A stretch of DNA of 64,000 bases from an uncultured Lachnospiraceae bacterium. GTDB taxonomy: Bacteria > Bacillota > Clostridia > Lachnospirales > Lachnospiraceae. The notes under the pieces were generated by a model that saw nothing but the letters and a program-made list of their open reading frames with translations, did no database searches and was not told the DNA's origin. The stretch lies in NCBI GenBank assembly GCA_934343915.1, contig CAKRIL010000004.1, forward strand, positions 33,225-97,224. The letters are read 5' to 3'. This document shows, piece by piece, positions 25,750 through 34,304 of the stretch (the first letter of the stretch is position 1; each line of letters begins with the position of its first letter). The translations under genes were made by a program, and so were the position numbers.

Positions 25750-26340
25750 ATGGCAAAGTTTGTATGTACTGTATGTGGATATGTATATGAAGGAGAGACT
25801 GCACCGGCTGAGTGTCCGGTATGCCATGTTGGTGCGGACAAGTTCAAGAAGGTTGAAGGTGAGCTTACTCTTGCCGCAGAGCATGAGTACGGCATCTACG
25901 CTAAGACAGTTAAGAACAATCCTGACATCAGCGATGAGGACAAGAAGTATATATTCGAGCAGCTTAAGGCTAACTTCGAGGGCGAGTGCTCAGAGGTAGG
26001 TATGTATCTTTGCATGGCTCGTATTGCACATCGCGAGGGATATCCTGAAATCGGTCTCTACTGGGAGAAGGCAGCCTATGAGGAGGCTGAGCACGCAGCT
26101 AAGTTCGCAGAGATGTTAGGTGAGGACTTAGAGCCTAACATGAAGGCTTCAACCAAGGCTAACCTTGCTTGGAGAGTTGACTGCGAGTTCGGCGCAACAA
26201 GCGGTAAGTTCGACCTTGCTAAGTGTGCTAAGAAGAACAACCTCGACGCAATCCACGACACAGTTCATGAGATGGCTAAGGACGAGGCCAGACACGGCAG
26301 AGCACTCAAGGGAATGCTTGACAGATATTTTGGAAAGTAA
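25750..26340 (+). CDS. Reverse rubrerythrin (N-terminal rubredoxin, C-terminal diiron ferritin-like domain)
   Basis: The 196-residue product opens with a rubredoxin-like iron site (FVCTVCGYVYEGETAPAECPVC; Cys6, Cys9, Cys22, Cys25). A four-helix ferritin-like domain follows with diiron ligands in FEGECSEVGMY, YEEAEHAAKF and KDEARHGRAL. The domain order is the reverse of classic rubrerythrin. In clostridia, proteins of this order work as NADH-dependent peroxide and oxygen reductases under PerR control, and the neighbour here is PerR. The frame is open to 25636, but AAGGAG lies nine bases before the ATG at 25750. It acts in the cytoplasm. Confidence 0.95.
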   Translation: MAKFVCTVCGYVYEGETAPAECPVCHVGADKFKKVEGELTLAAEHEYGIYAKTVKNNPDISDEDKKYIFEQLKANFEGECSEVGMYLCMARIAHREGYPEIGLYWEKAAYEEAEHAAKFAEMLGEDLEPNMKASTKANLAWRVDCEFGATSGKFDLAKCAKKNNLDAIHDTVHEMAKDEARHGRALKGMLDRYFGK

Positions 26341-26353
26341 TCAACAATAACTT

Positions 26354-26396
26354 AAGCCCTCACAGAAACATATGTATATGAACTCTGTGGGGGCTT
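26354..26396 (+). terminator. Terminator after reverse rubrerythrin
   Basis: AAGCCCTCACAGA at 26354-26366 pairs with TCTGTGGGGGCTT at 26384-26396 with one G-T wobble. TTATTATT follows. It can also serve the convergent AraC-GGDEF gene. Confidence 0.85.
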
Positions 26397-26421
26397 TATT
26401 ATTCACTTATCAATGAAGGTA

Positions 26422-27222
26422 TTAATCCACTTTTCCATCCCTGATAGCGTTGTGAAGTCCGGCAAACACCTCATCATACCGCCCGCAGCCGTCAAGTCTT
26501 GCATACGATACCCATAGATTGAGTGGAATCTGCTTATCCTCATACTCAAAGCTCTTTCCGTTCTCTGCCTTTATTTTCTCCACAACCTCTGCCGCATACT
26601 TTTCATCGGTGCTGTCGGTCAGGATGCAGAACTCATCCCCGCCTATTCGGAACACGACATCATTCTCGCCGCAGGCGGCGGTCATCCGGCGCATCTGCTC
26701 TAATATGGCGAGGTCGCCCGCCTTTCTTGAAACGTCATTAATAGTCATCATATTGCGTATATCCGTCATTACAAAATAGCACTCTTTTCTCTCCTGAAAA
26801 AGATCGTACAGCTCGTTGATGTCCACATGTCTTCTCTGCATAATATATTTTTCTCCTTCCTTTGGCGGCACACTAAGCCGCGGAAATAATTCGGTAAATT
26901 TCAGATTGCGAAATTCCGATGGTTTACAATTCCATACCGATTCAAACGCGCGCGCAAAGGATTCGTGTGTACTGTAACCATACTCGAGTGCAATATCTAT
27001 AATAGGAAGCTGTGGGCATTGTGACAGCTTTCTTGCCGCCAGCATCATCCGCCTTCTTATTATATATTCATGCACCGACACGTCATGTACACAGCGAAAC
27101 AGTTTTTCGATTGTGGATTTAGAACTAAAACATGCCGCGGCTACATCCGCCGTACTGATTTCGTCACTCAGATGATTCTCAATATACTCAAGCGCAGCCA
27201 CAAGAAGCTTCATATTCTGCAT
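26422..27222 (-). CDS. AraC-type DNA-binding domain fused to a GGDEF domain
   Basis: The 266-residue product begins with an AraC/XylS helix-turn-helix pair (STADVAAACFSSKSTIEKLFR and IIDIALEYGYSTHESFARAF). The second half is a shortened GGDEF domain with an intact FRIGGDEFCIL signature. The preceding stretch (NMMTINDVSRKAGDLAILEQMRR) has the expected shape, but the NxDxFKxxND-type motif is altered. It may make or bind c-di-GMP, or GTP may control DNA binding. There is no cupin sensor. Two start sites are possible; the ATG at 27222 has GGAGAG five bases before it, and the one at 27234 overlaps its own ribosome site. No obvious target operon is adjacent. Confidence 0.85.
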   Translation of the reverse strand: MQNMKLLVAALEYIENHLSDEISTADVAAACFSSKSTIEKLFRCVHDVSVHEYIIRRRMMLAARKLSQCPQLPIIDIALEYGYSTHESFARAFESVWNCKPSEFRNLKFTELFPRLSVPPKEGEKYIMQRRHVDINELYDLFQERKECYFVMTDIRNMMTINDVSRKAGDLAILEQMRRMTAACGENDVVFRIGGDEFCILTDSTDEKYAAEVVEKIKAENGKSFEYEDKQIPLNLWVSYARLDGCGRYDEVFAGLHNAIRDGKVD

Positions 27223-27344
27223 GGTTCTCTCCATTCCTTACGAAAATATCATATGATACTGTAACTATATCAGATGTGGCATGGGATTGCTTGATATTTT
27301 GAGTAAATTATATTTAATAGAGCTTGAATTATGAACTTTTGCTT

Positions 27345-27446
27345 ATGCCAACCATTAGTGACCTCATCGCAGTGATTTCACTGTGTGTGACTTTTTACAG
27401 TCTTGGTTACACGCATGGAAAGCATGTTTCCAAGACACAAAAATAA
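27345..27446 (+). CDS. Putative holin-like type I toxin, 33 residues
   Basis: The peptide MPTISDLIAVISLCVTFYSL then GYTHGKHVSKTQK has one membrane-spanning stretch followed by a basic tail. This resembles the Hol_Tox family of small toxic peptides in Firmicutes, where a Gly-Tyr-x-x-Gly-Lys turn and a Lys-rich end are common. No good ribosome site is seen, which fits tightly controlled toxin mRNAs. The stop codon runs directly into a terminator hairpin, and the following sequence (GGCGAACCGTCATCGG, near 27503) is the place where an antisense antitoxin RNA would start. It was too short for an ordinary gene call. Confidence 0.6.
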   Translation: MPTISDLIAVISLCVTFYSLGYTHGKHVSKTQK

Positions 27447-27482
27447 CCGCCCAACGTCCTGAGAAAACTTTGGCGGTTATTT
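27440..27482 (+). terminator. Terminator of the putative toxin gene
   Basis: AAAATAACCGCC at about 27440-27451 pairs with GGCGGTTATTTT at about 27472-27483. The loop is 20 bases. The hairpin includes the toxin stop codon and would terminate transcription in either direction. Confidence 0.75.
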
Positions 27483-27631
27483 TAACTTCTAAATAATATC
27501 AGGCGAACCGTCATCGGTAGCACCTTTTGTAGTTTATATGTTAGCACTATTTCAAACACAAGTCAAACATATATTTCTTTTTTGCTTAACAGCAAAATCG
27601 AATTTTACTTTAAGGAAACGAGGACTCCACA

Positions 27632-27940
27632 TTGCAGATAAAGAAAAAGACCCTGAGCCGTGTCGAGTGGTACAGCGACGCACAGAGGACATATCGGCAC
27701 ATATATCATAAGGATGAATACTTTGAAGGCGGAATAGGGCTCATATCCTTCGTCGGACTTGAGACTCCCGTAATGCTTGACCTTGACGAGCTTGTAGCAT
27801 GCTCCTCGCTTCCGTGCTTTGTGACGGACTACATATCCAACCTTGAAGGCTCCTATCCCGGCAGAATAACCATCCCGCTTACGGATGCTGAGGCGAAGGT
27901 GACTTTTTATATGATATGTGATGACTGTAAAAATTTGTAA
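27632..27940 (+). CDS. Small hypothetical protein, TTG start
   Basis: The 102-residue product (MQIKKKTLSRVEWYSDAQRT ... GGIGLISFVGLETPVMLDL) is soluble and mixed alpha/beta. I do not recognise the family. The only start that fits is a TTG at 27632, with GAGGA seven bases before it. It lies alone between the toxin locus and a region of decayed sequence. C-terminal cysteines (MICDDCKNL) might bind a metal. Confidence 0.55.
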   Translation: MQIKKKTLSRVEWYSDAQRTYRHIYHKDEYFEGGIGLISFVGLETPVMLDLDELVACSSLPCFVTDYISNLEGSYPGRITIPLTDAEAKVTFYMICDDCKNL

Positions 27941-27942
27941 AT

Positions 27943-28240
27943 TTTGTCATCTTGACACATCTTTTGAAATTTGTGGAACTCATGGCTGCTTTTGTATCCG
28001 ACATAAAAATCGGTATACATAATTTTCTTATTTCGTCAGTTTTAAGCACACTGATATTCTTCAAAATAACCCCGCACTTTCTGTTTGTTTCCGGAACATT
28101 GTCAATTTCTTTCCTTATCATCAAAAAGACCATATCCATATTTATTCAATATACTCTCTTTGTAGCCTATTGCCACTGCTATCGGCTTTTTGGACAAATC
28201 TATATTACTAAGGTCATCAATACCGATTGGCAATAATCAA
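27943..28240 (-). pseudogene. Decayed minus-strand coding remnant
   Basis: On the minus strand, one frame reads PIGIDDLSNIDLSKKPIAVA ... FDDKERN from 28230 to a stop at 28102. A shifted frame then continues as KEIDNVPETNRKCGVILKNI ... CVKMTKF to about 27955. Both pieces look like ordinary protein and join across a frameshift, and a stop lies upstream of the first piece. I cannot name the parent gene. A hydrophobic plus-strand frame at 27952-28236 covers the same bases and is judged a shadow. Confidence 0.3.
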
Positions 28241-28292
28241 TTTCCTTGAACTTCCTCACAGTTCATTTTAAAGCTCCGCATACTGACTAACC

Positions 28293-29078
28293 CTATCTGT
28301 ACATATCCCTCTCAAGCTTTCCCGACTCAACCGTATAGCTGATCAGCATAACGAACCATATAATACACACGACGAACACCGGAAGCAGCCCCGTGTCAAA
28401 CATAAACATGGCTATGAAGGTGACAAGCCATATTGTCGTACATGCCATCGTTCCTGCCCTGTATGCCCTAAAGCCCGCCTCATAAATTATATTCTTCTGA
28501 GCCTCGTCACAGCTTTCCTCCCACTTGCGATGAAAGTTCATCTCAAGAATATCGCCCTTTTTCTCAGGATTAATCTTCTTCTCGAGTTCCACGGTCACCC
28601 TGCTTACCGCTACAATCCAGATATAATTTAACAAAAATACAGCTATTCCGAGCACCTTGTATCCACTGCCCGGTGTCTCATCGGCACACAAGCTGTTCCA
28701 CACATGCATTGAAAAGAGCAGGCAGTTGATTATCGTCATGGCATTCGCTATCCCAACCGGAACTCCAAGCCCTTCCTCAATCTGAGCTATCTTATCCTCA
28801 TCCTCGCCGTCCCACTCTGCCGCCCTGCGGCTGTATAGAATATATATTCCGACTGAAAGTCCTGCCGCAGCAACACTTATACCTATGTAAAACCAAGGCA
28901 GCACACCCGCCACATAGCCTCTTACATATTCCGTCATTCCGTCAAAATCAACACCGTTCTTTTTAAGGTAAGCTATCGCAGCTCCGACGCAGAAGCCGAG
29001 AATCATGCTGCCAATCATTATTGCAATAAAAATGACAAGATTTTTAGTTCCTGAGTTCTTTTTATTCTTTGTATTCAT
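28293..29078 (-). CDS. DUF3169 family membrane protein
   Basis: The 261-residue product has about six membrane segments arranged as 2+2+2 with a charged central cytoplasmic loop (RAAEWDGEDEDKIAQIEEGLG) and another at NPEKKGDILEMNFHRKWEESCDEAQKNI, quoted here by its EKKGDILEMNFHRKW part. It resembles DUF3169 proteins, a Firmicutes family of unknown role often found beside HTH regulators. The ATG at 29078 has GGGGGA four bases before it, so the longer frame to 29114 is rejected. Confidence 0.75.
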   Translation of the reverse strand: MNTKNKKNSGTKNLVIFIAIMIGSMILGFCVGAAIAYLKKNGVDFDGMTEYVRGYVAGVLPWFYIGISVAAAGLSVGIYILYSRRAAEWDGEDEDKIAQIEEGLGVPVGIANAMTIINCLLFSMHVWNSLCADETPGSGYKVLGIAVFLLNYIWIVAVSRVTVELEKKINPEKKGDILEMNFHRKWEESCDEAQKNIIYEAGFRAYRAGTMACTTIWLVTFIAMFMFDTGLLPVFVVCIIWFVMLISYTVESGKLERDMYR

Positions 29079-29228
29079 ATTTCCCCCAATTATCCTGTGA
29101 TGCCCACTTAACACATGGACATTCCCGAGCTATCATTTCACTACAACAGTGTAGCACAGCCATATCCCATAAGCAATGTAAAATTAATCTTCCAAAACCA
29201 TTCCTGATGCAGGGTTACAATTGATTCC

Positions 29229-29263
29229 AATAAAGCTTAAGGCTTAGCACCTTAAGCTTTATT
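29229..29263. terminator. Perfect 14-bp hairpin overlapping the MATE stop codon
   Basis: AATAAAGCTTAAGG at 29229-29242 pairs with CCTTAAGCTTTATT at 29250-29263. The MATE gene ends within the right arm at 29252. A T-rich run follows only on the plus strand (GTTTTTCTTTTC), so termination on the minus strand may be inefficient. Confidence 0.6.
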
Positions 29264-30622
29264 GTTTTTCTTTTCAAAGGAATGAACCCAGTCTGATTTA
29301 AGTAAAAATATAAGAAATACTATCGAGCTTAACGACCATGTAAGCGGGTAAGCCCACGATATAACCGAGAACTTAGGTATGAAGCGGAGAGTTGTTGTGA
29401 CATAGATTATTCTCACTCCGCACCAGAATGCCAGCATCGTTATCATCGGAACAATTGACTTGCCGCAGCCTCTGAGCACACCCGCAGCACAGTGCGAGAA
29501 CGCAAGCAGGAAGAAGAACAGACATATTATTCTTGCATGTCCCTGTCCGATTGTGACCGCCTCATCCACATTCACGAAGAACCTCAGAAGCTGAGGAGTA
29601 AACAGGTAGACTATAACACCTATAACTTCCGCAAGAACCACACCTGATACTATGCCAAACGCAGCTCCCTTTTTCGCTCTGTCATACTTTTTGGCTCCGA
29701 GATTCTGTCCGATAAATGTAGGAAGTGATATGGACATACTGGTTATCGGAAGGAATGCAAAGCCCTCAATCTTGCTGTACGCCCCGACTCCTGACATCGC
29801 ATACGAACCGAATGAATTGATATTAGTCTGAACTACCATATTTCCTATGCTTATAACCGAATTCTGAATTCCGTTCGGTAGTCCCTGAACTATAACCTCA
29901 CCCATGTACTGAGGATAATACTTAAGTGAGCTGAACTTAAGTCTTCCCACGCCTTCGGTTCTGCACATTCTTATGATGCAGAGAACTGCACTAAGCCCCT
30001 GTGCAATGACTGTCGCAATTCCCGCACCTGCCACGCCGAAGCCGAGCACGGCAACGAACAGAAGGTCAAGCACAACATTGACAACCGATGACAGCACAAG
30101 ATAATACAGCGGATGAATACTGTCTCCGAGTGCTCTCATTATAGCCATGCCGATATTGTACATTATTATGGTTGACACACCGCCAAAGTATATTCTCAGA
30201 TATGTAAGCGACTCAGGCATTACATCCGCCGGAGTCTTCATAACCGTAAGGAGCCACGGTGCCATAAAAAAACCCACAACCGTCGCAAGCAGCGATGCGA
30301 TTATTCCGAACAGAAAGTTCGTGTGAACCGTCTTTTCCACCGCATCATAATTCTTTGCTCCGAAGTACTTCGATATTACAACTCCTCCTCCGGTTGCAAC
30401 TCCGTTAAAGAAGCCTATTATGAGAAATATCATACTTCCCGTGGAGCTTACCGCCGCAAAGGCATTGTTGTTGGCAAAGTTACCTACGACCCATGCATCC
30501 GCTACATTGTATAGCTGCTGCAGCAGCTGTCCCAAAAAGAGCGGAATCGCAAATGCCAAAATTCCTCTTCCTATCGGTCCTTCCGTCAGGTCCCTGCCGC
30601 TGTTATTCATATTTTTACTCAT
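29252..30622 (-). CDS. MATE family multidrug/metabolite efflux transporter
   Basis: The 456-residue product has twelve membrane segments in two pseudo-repeats. It carries the MATE pattern at the start (GPIGRGILAFAIPLFLGQLLQQLYNVADAWVVGNF, with the core LYNVADAWVVG) and QGLPNGIQNSVISIGNM in the second half. These transporters expel organic cations or drugs using Na+ or H+. The ATG at 30622 is chosen; AGGA lies nine bases before it. It begins ten bases after the GH115 stop codon, so the two share a transcript. Confidence 0.93.
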   Translation of the reverse strand: MSKNMNNSGRDLTEGPIGRGILAFAIPLFLGQLLQQLYNVADAWVVGNFANNNAFAAVSSTGSMIFLIIGFFNGVATGGGVVISKYFGAKNYDAVEKTVHTNFLFGIIASLLATVVGFFMAPWLLTVMKTPADVMPESLTYLRIYFGGVSTIIMYNIGMAIMRALGDSIHPLYYLVLSSVVNVVLDLLFVAVLGFGVAGAGIATVIAQGLSAVLCIIRMCRTEGVGRLKFSSLKYYPQYMGEVIVQGLPNGIQNSVISIGNMVVQTNINSFGSYAMSGVGAYSKIEGFAFLPITSMSISLPTFIGQNLGAKKYDRAKKGAAFGIVSGVVLAEVIGVIVYLFTPQLLRFFVNVDEAVTIGQGHARIICLFFFLLAFSHCAAGVLRGCGKSIVPMITMLAFWCGVRIIYVTTTLRFIPKFSVISWAYPLTWSLSSIVFLIFLLKSDWVHSFEKKNNKA

Positions 30623-30632
30623 TTTGTTTATC

Positions 30633-33600
30633 CTAACTCCATTCATTATCACAAGGAGGCATCTCATTCCCCTTGGTTATGTATATTCTGTCAAAGCGAT
30701 TGGCAGAGCTCGGCGTATATATGCCAATCTCATGCTCTCCTTCGGACATTTCCTGCGTCCACAGTTTTACCCAGCGGTACACTCTCTCGCCGCAGTAATT
30801 GCCGATTCGCTCGCCTCCCGCAAGCTGTTCCCGCAAAAGCATGGTTCCATCTATATCCGCAAGCAGCTCAGCCCCGTCATAGCTCTCATTCTTCATGAGA
30901 AGCCACATTGCGTACATTCCGCCGTCACACACAAGCTTATAGTGAAGAGAAGGCTTCTCCTCACCATACACCAGTCCCGGCTGCCGTATATACATGGCAA
31001 GACCTGTTCTGTTGTAGGATTCACTGAGACAGTATTCCCAATCGCCCTGCGCAGACGCATTACTATTATCCGCAAGAGCCGCTCCCATGTCAATCCTTAT
31101 AGTTCCGTTTTTCTCGGCAAACGGCTTGTCCGCCATCGCAATAAGTTCCTGCACCGTAATCTCATGCGCTACAAGCGCATGTGCATAATATTCCCACTCA
31201 ATCGCCGTATTGGTGTCAGGAAGCGTATTGCTGCCCGGCGTTACACCTGCAACAAGCATAGGACGCGGCTTTAATTCTATTTTACCGTACAGCGCATCGC
31301 ATACATTATCAGATTCGATATCATCATTCTGTTCATTGCATGGAAGCATCTCCTCCCATACACAGCCTGCATCACCTGAGAAATCGTATTCTCCCGTGAT
31401 GCCGCCGAACATGCTCTGCTTCACTGTCTCCGTGTAGATTACCGCACGGCTGAACGCAAAATACTTATCTACGGTATAGACATGAAGAGTGTGCTCCCCT
31501 TGTGTAAGCTTCGGCAGTGAAACCGTAAGCTTATCAACGTTGTTGAGAATATTTAACTTCCAGCTTCCGCGCCACTCATCATTCGATACACTCTCAACAA
31601 GCATCCTCTCCCCGTCATCAATCGACACCTCGGCTCTTATGCGTCCTGTCGAGTTGAGAGAAGGAAATCTGTGCAGTTCAAGCACAGCATTATCTGTGTC
31701 TTTCTTAATGCAGAATCTGAATGCCGCACCGCTTCCGCAATCCACGTCCGCACGCTTTCGTTTTTTATCATCACCGCATACATCTGCATCCGCTTCAAGC
31801 AGTGAACCGTGGTCACGTCCAAGATGCTTAATGCGGTGCCAGCCTGTGTTGTCAAGCTCACCTGCCTTGTCGGCTTCAAGAACTACCGAACCGCCATCCT
31901 CAACCGCCGTCTCACTGCCAAGCTTCATAAGCTTATAATCCGCAGTCACGGGAATCTCCATGGTCTGATTGGTCTCAGCACATAGGATGCGTATGCTTCC
32001 GCAAAGAATCTGCCTGTCCGCCCCTGTATCCGCCAAGCCGTGCAAGGATGTAATTGAAGGCTTGATTCCTACACGGACTTCTGCTCCTGTTATAATCTTC
32101 ACACACTTTTTTTCAATACCGTTCTCTGATACAGTGCTGTGTTCAGCACCTTCATATAATATATCAATCCACTCCGGGGGCTCAATTTTTACCGTAAGTC
32201 CACCTGCACCCGCATTTGCCAGCTCAAGCCACTTAGCATCCTGCTTGACAAATGACATGTCCTGCCCGTCATTCCACAATGTCACAATGAGTCTTTTTTC
32301 CACCTTATCAAGCGGTGTCAGCGGTATGACACAAGCCGGAAGCATGGCTGTCCTGGGAGGCGGGAAATCCTCAGGCGTGAGTATTCCCGACCATCTGCCA
32401 TCACACATGACATTATTATAATAGAAGAGAAGCTGTCTTCTCCGGTCATCATACTTTCTGCAAAGAGCCGCATACTTATACGCCGCCTGTGCCTTCTGCT
32501 GCCTCGTACACAGCGCACTCCTGTCCGCGTAGTAGAACATACAGTTAGTGTAATATGCTGCATGAAGCTTCATAAGACAGAGCTGATAGAATGCCGCCCT
32601 CTCATTCTCAGGGAGTGAAGCATACACCTCATCCGCCTCTCTTACAAGCTCACGATAACGGTTAATTCTCACCGCCGCCTCATCACCGTAAGCCGTCTGC
32701 GAGAACACATCACTGTCCATAAGCTCTATCTTCCTTACATTGGTGAGCTGTGAAAAATCATTGAGGATATGAGCCATATTTTCCCCATGATTACCTGAAA
32801 AGGTCTCATTTATCCACAGCTTCAAATACTCGTCCACATCATCCGTCCTGCTCTGAGGCTTGTCCTTTCCAACCTCCCATGCGAATCTCAGATAGAAAGT
32901 AATCTCCTGTTCAAGCGGCTTGATGGCACCGACATTGAGCACCCATACTTTCCTAATTCCCTCGCACCATGCCTTATACAATTCGTTTCTTGTGTGCGCG
33001 AGCGGTATGGAATCGATGAAGAGGTAGGATGCTCCAGGCGGAGCCCAGTACGAATTGTGGTAATATATTCCGTTGCCACCCTTTCTCTTCTTCTCCTTCT
33101 CACCCGGATAGCGTCTTATATATCCGTAATTGTCATTCGTCCATATAAGCGTCAAATCCTCAGGCACCTCAAGTCCGTTGTCATACAGCTCAAGAACCTC
33201 CTTGTACGGAACGAAACTCTTAAGCGGCTCCTTATCAAGTGTCTCCGACAGAATCTTTTCCTGTGCGGCTATTATGGTCTGCAAAAGCTCTATCTTAGCC
33301 CTTCTCAGCTCCTCGCCCTTAAGACCTTTAAGGCTCTTGGTCTCAAAGCCCGAGTCATGTATTCCCCTCATTCCGAGTGTGTAGCCCACCTCAAAGTTCT
33401 TGTTCTGCTCCACGCTCTCACGCCAGTATTCATTGAGCGCATCCCTGTTCCTTCCGGGAATCGAATAGTCGTACCCGATATCCTTGTACCCCTTCTTTTC
33501 AAGCCACGGATACCACTCCCTGTTATTGCTCCTCATAAGCATGTCACAATGCGACGTGCCTACCACGATACCCATTCTGTCCGCCAGCTCGCCGTTCTCC

Positions 33601-34178
33601 CTCTTGATATTGAAGGAATTGACATGCATTGCCGGCCATATGTAATTAGCCCCAAGGCGCAGAAGCAGTTCGAATATCTTCTCATATGCCCTGACACCTA
33701 TGGTCTCCTCGCCAAGATGCAGCCTTACCCACTTGTCAAGCTCCTCCTCATCGTTGATGAACACGCCGCGGTATTCAACCGATGGATAATCGCTGTAAAA
33801 ATATCCTTCGTGGAGCACCGCACTGTCTCTGTGCTTAACCGGAACATCGGCAAAATAATACCACGGCGATACACCGAGCCATCGGCTGAGCTCATATATT
33901 CCGTATATCATTCCCCTTCTGTCCTGACCTGCGATATAGAGCACTCCGTCCTTTACTCTGTGAGAGTACGCCTCCTTATGTCCAAGCTCCGCACGGCGGA
34001 TGATTATGCGTGCATCACCGCTGCCCGCCTGTGCGTCGAATGTAAGTGCTGCCGTAATCTTTCCTGCGAATACCTTCCCAATATCTTCCGCAAGATTGCG
34101 CGCGGCAATCTTCACCGCCTCATTCTGCTCATCACAGAATATTTTTACCGTTCCTCCTGAATGCAACTCCCAACCCAT
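30633..34178 (-). CDS. GH115 xylan alpha-glucuronidase
   Basis: The 1181-residue product matches GH115 over its length. Visible blocks are YSDYPSVEYRGVFINDEEEL, NYIWPAMHVNSFN, GTSHCDMLMRSNNREW, LIWTNDNYGYIRRYP, YYHNSYWAPPGASYLFID and WVLNVGAIKPLEQEITFYLR. The C-terminal half has beta-sandwich domains, ending in a carbohydrate-binding-like part. GH115 enzymes remove glucuronic acid or 4-O-methyl-glucuronic acid from internal xylose units of glucuronoxylan. No signal peptide is present, so it would act on imported oligosaccharides. TGGAGGAAC precedes the ATG. No xylan transporter lies beside it in this window. Confidence 0.93.
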   Translation of the reverse strand: MGWELHSGGTVKIFCDEQNEAVKIAARNLAEDIGKVFAGKITAALTFDAQAGSGDARIIIRRAELGHKEAYSHRVKDGVLYIAGQDRRGMIYGIYELSRWLGVSPWYYFADVPVKHRDSAVLHEGYFYSDYPSVEYRGVFINDEEELDKWVRLHLGEETIGVRAYEKIFELLLRLGANYIWPAMHVNSFNIKRENGELADRMGIVVGTSHCDMLMRSNNREWYPWLEKKGYKDIGYDYSIPGRNRDALNEYWRESVEQNKNFEVGYTLGMRGIHDSGFETKSLKGLKGEELRRAKIELLQTIIAAQEKILSETLDKEPLKSFVPYKEVLELYDNGLEVPEDLTLIWTNDNYGYIRRYPGEKEKKRKGGNGIYYHNSYWAPPGASYLFIDSIPLAHTRNELYKAWCEGIRKVWVLNVGAIKPLEQEITFYLRFAWEVGKDKPQSRTDDVDEYLKLWINETFSGNHGENMAHILNDFSQLTNVRKIELMDSDVFSQTAYGDEAAVRINRYRELVREADEVYASLPENERAAFYQLCLMKLHAAYYTNCMFYYADRSALCTRQQKAQAAYKYAALCRKYDDRRRQLLFYYNNVMCDGRWSGILTPEDFPPPRTAMLPACVIPLTPLDKVEKRLIVTLWNDGQDMSFVKQDAKWLELANAGAGGLTVKIEPPEWIDILYEGAEHSTVSENGIEKKCVKIITGAEVRVGIKPSITSLHGLADTGADRQILCGSIRILCAETNQTMEIPVTADYKLMKLGSETAVEDGGSVVLEADKAGELDNTGWHRIKHLGRDHGSLLEADADVCGDDKKRKRADVDCGSGAAFRFCIKKDTDNAVLELHRFPSLNSTGRIRAEVSIDDGERMLVESVSNDEWRGSWKLNILNNVDKLTVSLPKLTQGEHTLHVYTVDKYFAFSRAVIYTETVKQSMFGGITGEYDFSGDAGCVWEEMLPCNEQNDDIESDNVCDALYGKIELKPRPMLVAGVTPGSNTLPDTNTAIEWEYYAHALVAHEITVQELIAMADKPFAEKNGTIRIDMGAALADNSNASAQGDWEYCLSESYNRTGLAMYIRQPGLVYGEEKPSLHYKLVCDGGMYAMWLLMKNESYDGAELLADIDGTMLLREQLAGGERIGNYCGERVYRWVKLWTQEMSEGEHEIGIYTPSSANRFDRIYITKGNEMPPCDNEWS

Positions 34179-34207
34179 ACTGCAGTTCCTCCATAAAAAC
34201 GTAGCAA

Positions 34208-34237
34208 AAAAGTGCTCCTCTTGGCAGGAACACTTTT
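34208..34237 (-). terminator. Terminator of the hemolysin III gene
   Basis: AAAAGTGCTCCT at 34208-34219 pairs with AGGAACACTTTT at 34226-34237 with one wobble. On the minus strand it is followed by TTGCTACG after T-rich pairing. It also separates this gene from GH115. Confidence 0.75.
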
Positions 34238-34304
34238 CTTCTTATACAATATTATATACCCACAGCTCACACAAAAGCAAACATTAAAAGAATATTTTTG
34301 CCAT

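Noticed and set aside
27952..28236. Hydrophobic 94-codon frame on the plus strand
   Set aside because: No ribosome site is present, the amino-acid pattern follows from AT-rich sequence, and the minus strand carries a more protein-like though broken frame.
32994..34160. Long open frame of 388 codons on the plus strand
   Set aside because: It is antisense to the GH115 gene, whose family blocks are clear on the minus strand. The plus-strand product shows no recognisable domain.
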